Part shown: positions 34,284 to 41,453 of the stretch, piece after piece
How positions within the stretch are numbered: the stretch's first letter is position 1
Layout: the number at the start of each line of letters is the position of its first letter
Source: Alcaligenaceae bacterium
Lineage (GTDB): Bacteria; Pseudomonadota; Gammaproteobacteria; Burkholderiales; Burkholderiaceae_B
Length of the DNA: 64,000 nt
NCBI GenBank assembly: GCA_947378965.1
Contig: CANCMG010000007.1
Coordinates: 1 to 64,000, forward strand
Direction of reading: 5' to 3'
Made by a program: the position numbers and the translations under genes
The notes under the pieces: model-generated
Seen by the model: the letters and a program-made list of their open reading frames with translations, nothing else
Told to the model about the DNA's origin: nothing
Databases searched by the model: none

Positions 34284-35390
34284 ATGACACACGCGAGCGC
34301 GCACGGTTGCAACAGTTCCATTGTCCAATCACCAGTCAGAGTGCAGCGTTCGGCGGTAGCCTTGGCGTTAGGGGGGCGTGTTCAGTCTTTCTCGCGCAGT
34401 CGGGCTTGGTTACTGCAGCAGTCGGTAGTCGCGTTGTCATGCTTGGGGCTGTTATTTGCGGGCCCAGTTGCACAGGCCGAGAGCGCCGCGAGTTATCCCA
34501 GTCGTAATATCTCAATTATCGTGCCCTTTACCCCTGCGGGCACCACCGATATTTTGGCCCGTATGATGGCCGCCAAGCTTGGTGAAAAATTTAACCGAAC
34601 CGTTGTGGTTGAAAATCGTCCGGGCGCTGGTGGCAATACCGGTAGCAACGTGGTGGCCAAAGCGGCCCCAGACGGCTATACCTTGTTGCTCGGCACGATC
34701 AGCACGCATGCGATCAATACCTCGTTGTACAAAAATATGCCTTACAACGCGATCAAAGACTTTGCGCCGATTAGCCGCATTGCTAACGTGCCGAATCTGT
34801 TGGTCGTGAATAAAAATGCGCCGTACAGCACAGTGGCGGAGCTTGTGGCTTGGGGTAAAGCGAATCCCGGCAAACTGACCTTCGGTTCGTCAGGCAGCGG
34901 CACGACCTTGCACCTATCCGGCGAACTTTTTAAACAAATGACGGGCGTAGAAATGACGCACATCCCTTATAAGGGGAGCGCCCCTGCGGTGTCTGACTTG
35001 ATCGGCGGACAGATTTCTATGCTCTTTGACAACATGCCGACGGTCTTGCCCCAGGTCAAGTCTGGCAATTTGAAAGGGCTTGCCACGACCGCAGCGACGC
35101 GTAACCGCGAACTGCCTGATATTCCGACTGTGTCTGAAAGTGGTTTAACAGGATTTTTGGTGATGTCGTGGTTTGGTTTGTTAGCACCAGCGGGCACGCC
35201 AGCCGATATCATTGAAAAATTAAATCGGGCTGTGGTAGAAATTATTAAAACACCTGATGTGCAAACACGGATTTTGGCAATTGGTTCAGAGCCATCACCC
35301 GAATCCCCAGCGCAATTTGCGGCGTTCATTCAGGCCGAGACGACCAAGTGGGCAGACGTGGTCAAGAAGTCTGGCGCTTCGGTTGAGTAA
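34284..35390 (+). CDS. Tripartite tricarboxylate transporter receptor (Bug/TctC family)
   Basis: A 368-residue periplasmic binding protein of the Bug family, greatly expanded in Bordetella relatives. After an unusually long N-region of about 50 residues comes the signal core VVALSCLGLLFAGPVAQAES, then the mature signature YPSRNISIIVPFTPAGTTDILARMM, ENRPGAGGNTGSNVVAKAAPDGYTLL, and the ligand loop LTFGSSGSGTTLHLSGE. AGGAG lies 6 bp before the ATG at 34284. No TctA/TctB membrane genes are nearby, as is usual for orphan Bug receptors. Ligands are typically carboxylates or amino acids; this one is undefined. The long signal N-region (contains RSRAWLLQQS) could indicate that the real start is further in. 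Confidence 0.92.
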   Translation: MTHASAHGCNSSIVQSPVRVQRSAVALALGGRVQSFSRSRAWLLQQSVVALSCLGLLFAGPVAQAESAASYPSRNISIIVPFTPAGTTDILARMMAAKLGEKFNRTVVVENRPGAGGNTGSNVVAKAAPDGYTLLLGTISTHAINTSLYKNMPYNAIKDFAPISRIANVPNLLVVNKNAPYSTVAELVAWGKANPGKLTFGSSGSGTTLHLSGELFKQMTGVEMTHIPYKGSAPAVSDLIGGQISMLFDNMPTVLPQVKSGNLKGLATTAATRNRELPDIPTVSESGLTGFLVMSWFGLLAPAGTPADIIEKLNRAVVEIIKTPDVQTRILAIGSEPSPESPAQFAAFIQAETTKWADVVKKSGASVE

Positions 35391-35545
35391 GATGCTGAGC
35401 CAAGCGATTGCACTTTTGACCCAAGGTGCAATGCGAAGCCTTTTTTAGCGACATGATGACGGCAATTGCACCATGAGCGTGGTGTGCTTGCTTAAGCCTC
35501 GCCCACTTGCGGTGGGTTGATATTTCATTTAGGACAGAGCAAACA

Positions 35546-37090
35546 ATGAGTTGGACCCCCGAATTAGAAGAGTTAGCGCTTAGAAAAAAACTTTCACTCA
35601 CGATGGGTGGCGAAGACAAGATTAAGCGACAGCACGATAATGGCAAGTTAACGGTACGCGAACGCATTGATCAACTCGTGGATTCGCAAACCTTTCGTGA
35701 AGTCGGTGGCTTGGCCGGTACTGCCACTTACGACGCCGAAGGAAAGTTAGTCAGCGTGATGCCGTCTAATGTCATCATCGGTCGGGCGCAAATCAATCAG
35801 CGACCCATCGTACTGGTGGGTGATGACTTCACGGTGCGTGGTGGTGCCAATGACGGTGCGGTTGGCGACAAAATGATTTTTGCTGAACAAATGGCCTGCG
35901 ACTTGCGTTTGCCACTTGTGCGCTTGATAGACGGTACAGGCGGCGGTGGCTCGGTGAAAAACATCGAAAAAATGGGGCATGCCTTATTACCCAAAATGAA
36001 AATCTGGACATCCATCACGCGTAGTTTGGCTCAGGTGCCTTGCGTGTCATTGGCCTTGGGTTCAGTGGCTGGACAAGGCTCGGCCCGGGTGTCGGCTAGC
36101 CACTATTCTGTGATGGTGAAAGATACCTCGCAGTTGTTTGTCGCAGGACCACCGGTGGTGGCACGGATTGGCCAAAACTACACAAAGAACGAGTTAGGCG
36201 GCAGCCAGATTCATGCCCGCAATGGCGTGGTTGATGATGAGGTTGCGTCTGAGGCTGAGGCTTTTGTCGCGGCTCGCCGCTTTTTGTCGTATCTGCCAGC
36301 GTCAGTACATGAACTTCCGCCACGGGGTCCAGTGCCAACAGAATCGCTCGATCAAAGCTGGTTGCGCAACGCCATCCCAAAAGATCCCCGTAAAGTTTAT
36401 AAAATCCGACCAATCATTGAAGCCTTGGTTGACTCAGGTTCGTTTTTAGAAATGGGCAAGCAGTGGGGGCGCGCCATCGTCGGTGGCTTAGCGCGCGTGG
36501 ATGGCTGGCCCGTGGTGTTCGCGGCAAGCAACCCCTATCACTATGGCGGTGCTTGGGATCGTCAAACCTCTGACAAGTTTGTGCGCATGATTGATTTGGC
36601 CGAGACCTTTCATTTGCCCTTGATCAATATGGTGGATGTGGCGGGCTTTCAGATTGGTATTGAGGCTGAGCAAGATGGCGTGATGCGTGCAGGTGTGCGG
36701 GCGCTGACGGCGGTCTCGCAATCGACCGTACCTTGGTGTTCGGTGATTATGCGTCGCGCGTTTGGCGTGGCCGCTGCCGGTCATCAAGCCCCTGGGCGCT
36801 TTAATTTTCGTTATGCCTGGCCTTCGGCGCAGTGGGGCTCATTACCCATCGAGGGCGGCCTTGAGGTGGCTTATCGTGCCGAGATCGAAGCGGCGGCCGA
36901 CCCCAAAGCGAAACACGCCGAGATCGAGGCCCGCGTGCGAGCGTTGACATCACCGATGCGCAGTGCCGAGGCGTTTGTGATCGAAGACATTATCGATCCG
37001 GCAGAAACGCGGGCTGCTTTGGTTGAGTTTGCGACCCTCGCCGCGCCTTTACGTCAAGCGGGGGTACGAACGGTCACTTACCGGCCTTAA
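35546..37090 (+). CDS. Acyl-CoA carboxylase carboxyltransferase (beta) subunit
   Basis: A 514-residue crotonase-fold carboxyltransferase of the PccB/MccB type, which moves CO2 from carboxybiotin to an acyl-CoA. Evidence: KLTVRERIDQLVDSQTFREVG at the N-terminus, LIDGTGGGGSVKN (acyl-CoA oxyanion loop), LGSVAGQGSARV, LINMVDVAGFQIGIEAEQDGV and RRAFGVAAAGH (biotin-side oxyanion loop). ATG 35546 follows GGACAGAG. No biotin carboxylase/carrier alpha subunit lies nearby, so it must use one encoded elsewhere, or it acts as a stand-alone decarboxylase-like enzyme. It sits between two solute receptors in a catabolic cluster. The substrate acyl-CoA is unresolved. Confidence 0.9.
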   Translation: MSWTPELEELALRKKLSLTMGGEDKIKRQHDNGKLTVRERIDQLVDSQTFREVGGLAGTATYDAEGKLVSVMPSNVIIGRAQINQRPIVLVGDDFTVRGGANDGAVGDKMIFAEQMACDLRLPLVRLIDGTGGGGSVKNIEKMGHALLPKMKIWTSITRSLAQVPCVSLALGSVAGQGSARVSASHYSVMVKDTSQLFVAGPPVVARIGQNYTKNELGGSQIHARNGVVDDEVASEAEAFVAARRFLSYLPASVHELPPRGPVPTESLDQSWLRNAIPKDPRKVYKIRPIIEALVDSGSFLEMGKQWGRAIVGGLARVDGWPVVFAASNPYHYGGAWDRQTSDKFVRMIDLAETFHLPLINMVDVAGFQIGIEAEQDGVMRAGVRALTAVSQSTVPWCSVIMRRAFGVAAAGHQAPGRFNFRYAWPSAQWGSLPIEGGLEVAYRAEIEAAADPKAKHAEIEARVRALTSPMRSAEAFVIEDIIDPAETRAALVEFATLAAPLRQAGVRTVTYRP

Positions 37091-37156
37091 TGGGTTCAAG
37101 ACTTAATGCAGTACGATACAAAAAATCATAAAAAATACTTTACTCAAGAGGCAATC

Positions 37157-38368
37157 ATGTTCAAGCAATCATTACTGTCAGTCGCGGTCGCTGCAACCCT
37201 CTGCATCATGCCCGTGCAGGCGCAAGACAAAATCTCTGGTGGTGTCGTCAAGATTGGTGTGTTGACCGACCTGTCTGGCTTGTACATGGCGAATGTGGGC
37301 CCGGGTTCGGTGCTGGCTACAAAAATTGCGATCGAAGAGTTTGGTGGCAAAGTGGCGGGCAAACCGATCGAGCTCGTGGTGGCTGATCATTTGAACAAGG
37401 CCGACGTTGCCGCGGCGCGTGCGCGCGAGTGGATCGACCGCGATGGTGTGGATGTCGTGACCGAATTGGGTAATAGCGCCGTTGCGTTAGCGGTCATGAA
37501 TATTGCAGCCGAAAAAAATCGCATGACGATGGCAACCGGCGCGGGCTCTTCGCGAATTACTGGCGCAGACTGCAAGCCGACCAACGTGATGTGGGTGTAT
37601 GACACCTACGCCCTAGCAAAAGTGGGTACCTTACCTTTAATTGAGCAAGGCGCAAAAAAATGGTATTTCATCACGGCTGATTACGCCTTTGGCCATTCAC
37701 TTGAAAGCGATGGCGCTCGGTTTATTAAAGAGGGTGGTGGTTCGGTGGTCGGGTCGTCGCGGTATCCTTTTCCAGGTAATGATTTTTCGTCATACTTGCT
37801 CTCGGCACAAGGTAGTGGCGCCGATGCGGTCGCCTTTGCAAGTGCTGGGGGTGATTTATTGAATCAAATTAAACAGGCCAACGAGTTCGGTTTGGGAAAA
37901 AAACAAAAACTGGTCGCGCTGCTAATGAGTATTTCCGATGTGCACGGGGTGGGCTTGCAAGCGGCTCAGGGCATGAATTTTGCAGAGACCTTTTATTGGG
38001 ATATGGATGACGAGACGCGAAAGTTTTCGCAACGGTTTTTTAAAGAAATGGGAAAAATGCCAACTGCTTTGCAGGCGGGGCAGTACTCGGCTGTCTTAAA
38101 TTACCTGCGTGCGGTCGAAAAGTCGGGTAGTGATGATGTGACCGATGTGATGAAAACCTTGCGCGAGATGCCCATTCGTGATGCGTTTGCGCGCAATGCC
38201 AAATTACGGGCGGATGGCAAACTGATTCACGATACGTACCTGGTGTCGGTAAAGTCTCCAACTGAATCAAAAGCCCCTTGGGATTACTACAAGATCGTCA
38301 AAACCGTGTCAGGCGAGGATTCTTTTAATCCTTTGTCTGAAAGTCAGTGCCCGCTAGTCAAAAAATAA
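37157..38368 (+). CDS. ABC transporter substrate-binding protein (orphan, Peripla_BP_6)
   Basis: A 403-residue periplasmic receptor precursor: signal peptide FKQSLLSVAVAATLCIMPVQAQ, then KISGGVVKIGVLTDLSGLYMANVGPGS, the normal opening of type I receptors. Other supporting parts are ATGAGSSRITG (ligand loop), FITADYAFGHSLESD and SSYLLSAQGSGADAVAFA. AGAGG precedes ATG 37157; the ORF-track start is 17 codons too long. There are no permease or ATPase genes beside it, in contrast to the complete system at 22.6-28.3 kb. It may share that transporter or serve as a sensor. The gap after it contains 12-bp tandem repeats. Confidence 0.92.
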   Translation: MFKQSLLSVAVAATLCIMPVQAQDKISGGVVKIGVLTDLSGLYMANVGPGSVLATKIAIEEFGGKVAGKPIELVVADHLNKADVAAARAREWIDRDGVDVVTELGNSAVALAVMNIAAEKNRMTMATGAGSSRITGADCKPTNVMWVYDTYALAKVGTLPLIEQGAKKWYFITADYAFGHSLESDGARFIKEGGGSVVGSSRYPFPGNDFSSYLLSAQGSGADAVAFASAGGDLLNQIKQANEFGLGKKQKLVALLMSISDVHGVGLQAAQGMNFAETFYWDMDDETRKFSQRFFKEMGKMPTALQAGQYSAVLNYLRAVEKSGSDDVTDVMKTLREMPIRDAFARNAKLRADGKLIHDTYLVSVKSPTESKAPWDYYKIVKTVSGEDSFNPLSESQCPLVKK

Positions 38369-38375
38369 TACTATT

Positions 38376-38418
38376 AACTAAACGATCAACTAAACGATCA
38401 ACTAAACGATCAACTAAA
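38376..38418. repeat. 12-bp tandem repeat AACTAAACGATC, 3.6 copies
   Basis: Three perfect copies (38376, 38388, 38400) and a 7-bp partial copy, filling the 60-bp gap between the binding-protein stop codon and the next gene. Every copy contains TAA. Confidence 0.95.
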
Positions 38419-38428
38419 GAGCCCAGTC

Positions 38429-38812
38429 ATGATGGATGTTTTGTGGTGTGAGGCGTTGGCGATCAAGGTCAACGCCGATGAAAGATTGGTGTGGAGGGGG
38501 CGCCATGTCTCAACTTCATTTTTGTTGCAAGTGGATCAGGCTCAATACGTGATTCAGATTTTGGGCGGGCGTATTACCGAGGTAAAAAAAGGTCCGTTCC
38601 CCATTGCCGACTGGGTCTTTGCGTTGCGGGCAAGCGAGGCCGCTTGGGCCGAGTTTTTACAACCTATCCCCAAGCCTGGCTTTCATGACGTGATGGCGAT
38701 GCTTAAACTCAAGCACCTCAAGATGGAGGGCGATTTGTATCCCTTGATGTCGCATCTACTTTACTTCAAAGATGTTTTGGCAAGCGTGCGCGGTGAAGAG
38801 GTCGCATCGTGA
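38429..38812 (+). CDS. Small protein, SCP2-like fold suspected
   Basis: A 127-residue acidic-to-neutral protein without signal peptide. The pattern of a beta strand WRGRHVSTSFLLQV, then YVIQILGGRITEVKKGPFPIADWVFALRASEAAWAEFL and MLKLKHLKMEGDLYPLMSHLLYFKDVL resembles the SCP2 sterol-carrier-like fold (strand, 'DW.F.L.a..e.W..f', hydrophobic C-terminal helix), a lipid or CoA-ester binding fold. This is by eye and tentative. It overlaps the downstream hydrolase gene (GTGA), so the two products are translated together and probably work together. The start may be either of two adjacent ATG codons (38429, 38432). Confidence 0.65.
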   Translation: MMDVLWCEALAIKVNADERLVWRGRHVSTSFLLQVDQAQYVIQILGGRITEVKKGPFPIADWVFALRASEAAWAEFLQPIPKPGFHDVMAMLKLKHLKMEGDLYPLMSHLLYFKDVLASVRGEEVAS

Positions 38813-38874
38813 GTCAAAACAGCATAAGTCAAAACAGCAAGAATCAAGACAGCATGAGCCCTGACCGTATGAGC
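38809..38874 (+). repeat. 15-bp tandem repeat at the hydrolase start, 4.4 copies
   Basis: Units GTGAGTCAAAACAGC, ATAAGTCAAAACAGC, AAGAATCAAGACAGC, ATGAGCCCTGACCGT and a final ATGAGC. The first two agree at 13 of 15 positions; the fourth is strongly diverged. The repeat is in frame and adds about 20 residues to the protein. Confidence 0.75.
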
Positions 38875-39738
38875 GCGCAAGTGTTTGTAGAACCCATTGT
38901 CGGTCGCTATATGCACCTGACCTTAAACGGTCAAGCGCATCGAGTCTATTTCGAAGAGGCGGGCACCGGTGTGCCCTTGTTGTGCTTGCATACCGCAGGT
39001 GCCGATACGCGTCAGTATCGTGCGTTGATGAACGATAGCGAGTTGCTTAAACAATTTAGAGTGATTGCCTTTGATCTTCCTTGGCACGGTAAATCGTCGC
39101 CTCCAGAAGGTTGGCAAAACGGCACCTATCGCTTGTCGTCGCATGATTACACGCAGGCAATCTTAGCGGTTGCCGATGCGCTGCAACTGGATCAGCCGAT
39201 TGTGATGGGCTGCTCGATCGGCGGGCGAATTGTGCTGCACTTGGCGCTTGAACACCCCGAGCGTTTCGGTGCCGCGATTGGCTTGCAATCGGGCGCACAC
39301 GTCGAGCCGTACTACGACCTTGAGTGGTTACACCGCTCAGATGTGCACGGTGGCGAGATTGCGGCCGGAATCGTCTCTGGCTTAATCGGCCCCTTAAGCC
39401 CCGCGCAACACAAATGGGAAACCCTTTGGCATTACATGCAAGGTGGTCCCGGCGTGTTTAAAGGCGATCTGTTTTTCTATAACGCCGATGGCGATATTCG
39501 GGATCGCGTTAAGCAGATTGACACAAAAAAATGCCCGCTGTGGCTCTTGACGGGCGAATACGATTACTCGTGTACCCCAGAAGATACGGTGTTTTTAGGC
39601 AAGACGATTGAGGGAGTCAACTGGCAAATTATGCAGGGAATGGGGCATTTTCCAATGAGTGAAGATCCTGCAAAGTTTCTGACCTACCTCAAACCCGTCT
39701 TGCAAGCGGCCCTGCGCGCTCGCGCCTCAGCACCATAA
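38809..39738 (+). CDS. Alpha/beta hydrolase
   Basis: A 309-residue alpha/beta-fold hydrolase. The oxyanion region is LLCLHTAGADTRQYRAL, the nucleophile elbow is GCSIGGRIVLH (Ser in G-x-S-x-G), the acid is probably in LLTGEYDYSCTPED, and the catalytic His is in MQGMGHFPMSEDP. The GTG start overlaps the preceding stop (GTGA). The first 20 residues are an in-frame 5-residue repeat (MSQNS/ISQNS/KNQDS/MSPDR) made by four 15-bp repeat units; an ATG at 38869 just after the repeat begins MSAQVFVEPIVG and may be the ancestral start. Substrate unknown; C-C hydrolase, esterase or lactonase are possible. A terminator follows. Confidence 0.85.
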   Translation: MSQNSISQNSKNQDSMSPDRMSAQVFVEPIVGRYMHLTLNGQAHRVYFEEAGTGVPLLCLHTAGADTRQYRALMNDSELLKQFRVIAFDLPWHGKSSPPEGWQNGTYRLSSHDYTQAILAVADALQLDQPIVMGCSIGGRIVLHLALEHPERFGAAIGLQSGAHVEPYYDLEWLHRSDVHGGEIAAGIVSGLIGPLSPAQHKWETLWHYMQGGPGVFKGDLFFYNADGDIRDRVKQIDTKKCPLWLLTGEYDYSCTPEDTVFLGKTIEGVNWQIMQGMGHFPMSEDPAKFLTYLKPVLQAALRARASAP

Positions 39739-39749
39739 CGGCAGAGCGC

Positions 39750-39777
39750 GACTGCCCTACAATCGGGGCAGTCTTTT
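39750..39777 (+). terminator. Terminator between the hydrolase and arnT-like genes
   Basis: GACTGCCC pairs with GGGCAGTC (8 bp, 8-nt loop) followed by TTTT. It ends 14 bp before the next ATG. A TACAAT at 39758-39763 lies in the loop region and could be the -10 of a promoter for the glycosyltransferase gene, in which case the promoter and terminator overlap. Confidence 0.8.
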
Positions 39778-39791
39778 AAATTCCGTTTTTA

Positions 39792-41363
39792 ATGAAAAAT
39801 TTACTGAATCGGCTGTGGATAGCAGCTTTGCTACCTCAGGCCACTCGCTGGCTTGTCTTAGGCACCGGCTTTTGGCTGGGGTGCTTGTCGTGGGTGCGGC
39901 ACTTGCACCTGCCCGACGAGGGGCGTTATGTGGGTGTGGCCTGGGATATGGCGCGCGCCGACAGCTTTTTAGTGCCTTTGATGAATGGCCTGCCTTATTT
40001 TCATAAGCCTCCGCTCTTTTATTGGCTCACTGATCTGTCGGTGCTAGTGTTCGGCGCGCACGAGTGGTCAGTGCGCATCCCGTCGTGGCTGGCGGCCTGG
40101 TCAAGCGCGATTGCCTTATATTTTTTTATACGCAAGCACCGCGGCCTTAAAAAGGCGACCTTGAGCTTAATCATCCTGTGCACCCTGCCCCTATTTTATG
40201 GCGGTGCGCAATACGCCAATTTGGATATGTTGGTTGCGGGCTTGATTTCACTCACGATTCTTGCCGGTGCAGAGGCGGTGTTGCGTAGTGAACAAGGTCT
40301 GCCCTACCGCTGGTTCTCGGTTGCAGCAGCAGTATTTGCCGGCTTGGCGATTTTGGCTAAAGGGTTGATCGGTTTGGCCTTGCCTGGTGGCGTTTTATTC
40401 TTTTGGTTACTGTTTACAACACGCTGGCGTAAGCTTGGCGTGTTGCTGTGGCCGCCTGCAATCGTCGCGTTTGTCGCGGTGACTTTGCCGTGGTTTTGGG
40501 CGATGCAGGTTAAGTTCCCCGAGTTTTTCAATTACTTTTTTATTCATCAACAATTCGAGCGCTTCGTGAGCCAGGGTTTTAACAACCCTCAGCCAGTTTG
40601 GTTCTATTTGCCTGTGCTGTTTGGCATGACGTTGCCGTGGTCGCTTGGTTTGCTAGTCGCGTTCAATCGTCGGTTTTGGCAAAACACCTTGCAGTCGTTT
40701 GGCTTATTGATGCTGATCTGGCTATTGCTGATTTTTATCTTTTTTTCGATCCCTGCCTCAAAGCTGATTGGCTATATTTTGCCGGCCTTGCCACCCTTGG
40801 CCGTGCTAAGCGCCGAAGCGTTGTTGTTGGCCTTGCAAGGTCGCTGGGCCGCGCACATCCCTCGAACGATTGCCACCTATTTTGTGATTGCAAGCGTGGC
40901 CTGCGTGATGGGGATGGGGGGATTTCGCTTTATTCAAACTGATACGGCCTACCGCATGGGCGCACAGATCGCTGCGCAAAAAAAACCGACCGACGTGTTT
41001 GTGTATGTGCGCAGTTATCCCTTTGATTTAGCGTTTTACGTGGGCGCCACTGAGCCTGCCTGGGTAGTCGAAAACTGGGAGAATCTTCCAAAGCGTGATA
41101 ACTGGCGCAACGAATTGGCCGATGCCGCACGCTTTAACCCAGAGGTGGGTAAGCAAACTCTCATCAATTTTAAAGAGTTTGTGGTGCGCCTGTGTGCGAG
41201 CGAACAAAGAGTATTTTGGGTACGTGGTGATCGGTGGATTATTCAGCATCTGCCTTTTTTGTCAGAGGTACCCCCCTTCTTTGAGCAGCCAGATGGCGGT
41301 CGGGTCTGGAAACTTGAAACCGATATCGCGTTTAAGGCTAAGCTCTGTAGTAAAGGTGAATAG
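39792..41363 (+). CDS. ArnT-like glycosyltransferase (GT-C, PMT_2 family)
   Basis: A 523-residue polytopic inner-membrane protein with about 11-12 hydrophobic segments and a soluble C-terminal part. The first periplasmic loop has the GT-C acidic motif HLPDEGRYVGVAWDM, and PYFHKPPLFYWLTDLSVLVFG is characteristic of ArnT/PMT_2 enzymes, which transfer a sugar from a polyprenyl-phosphate donor to lipid A or proteins in the periplasm. No undecaprenyl-phosphate-sugar synthesis genes are adjacent, so the donor is unknown. The C-terminal codons (AGTAAAGGTGAATAG) are themselves one unit of a 14-bp tandem repeat that continues past the stop. It is unrelated in function to its catabolic neighbours. Confidence 0.85.
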   Translation: MKNLLNRLWIAALLPQATRWLVLGTGFWLGCLSWVRHLHLPDEGRYVGVAWDMARADSFLVPLMNGLPYFHKPPLFYWLTDLSVLVFGAHEWSVRIPSWLAAWSSAIALYFFIRKHRGLKKATLSLIILCTLPLFYGGAQYANLDMLVAGLISLTILAGAEAVLRSEQGLPYRWFSVAAAVFAGLAILAKGLIGLALPGGVLFFWLLFTTRWRKLGVLLWPPAIVAFVAVTLPWFWAMQVKFPEFFNYFFIHQQFERFVSQGFNNPQPVWFYLPVLFGMTLPWSLGLLVAFNRRFWQNTLQSFGLLMLIWLLLIFIFFSIPASKLIGYILPALPPLAVLSAEALLLALQGRWAAHIPRTIATYFVIASVACVMGMGGFRFIQTDTAYRMGAQIAAQKKPTDVFVYVRSYPFDLAFYVGATEPAWVVENWENLPKRDNWRNELADAARFNPEVGKQTLINFKEFVVRLCASEQRVFWVRGDRWIIQHLPFLSEVPPFFEQPDGGRVWKLETDIAFKAKLCSKGE

Positions 41364-41419
41364 CTAAAGCCGAATAACCAAAGCCGAATCACCAAAGCCG
41401 AATCACTAAAGCTAAATAA
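41350..41419. repeat. 14-bp tandem repeat at the arnT-like stop codon, 5 copies
   Basis: GTAAAGGTGAATAG (the last codons and stop), CTAAAGCCGAATAA, CCAAAGCCGAATCA, CCAAAGCCGAATCA and CTAAAGCTAAATAA follow without gaps. The middle two are identical. The repeat thus begins in coding sequence and extends through the intergenic gap. Confidence 0.85.
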
Positions 41420-41453
41420 CTCACTAATTTGCTGCCTTTCCGGAGACTTGAGA

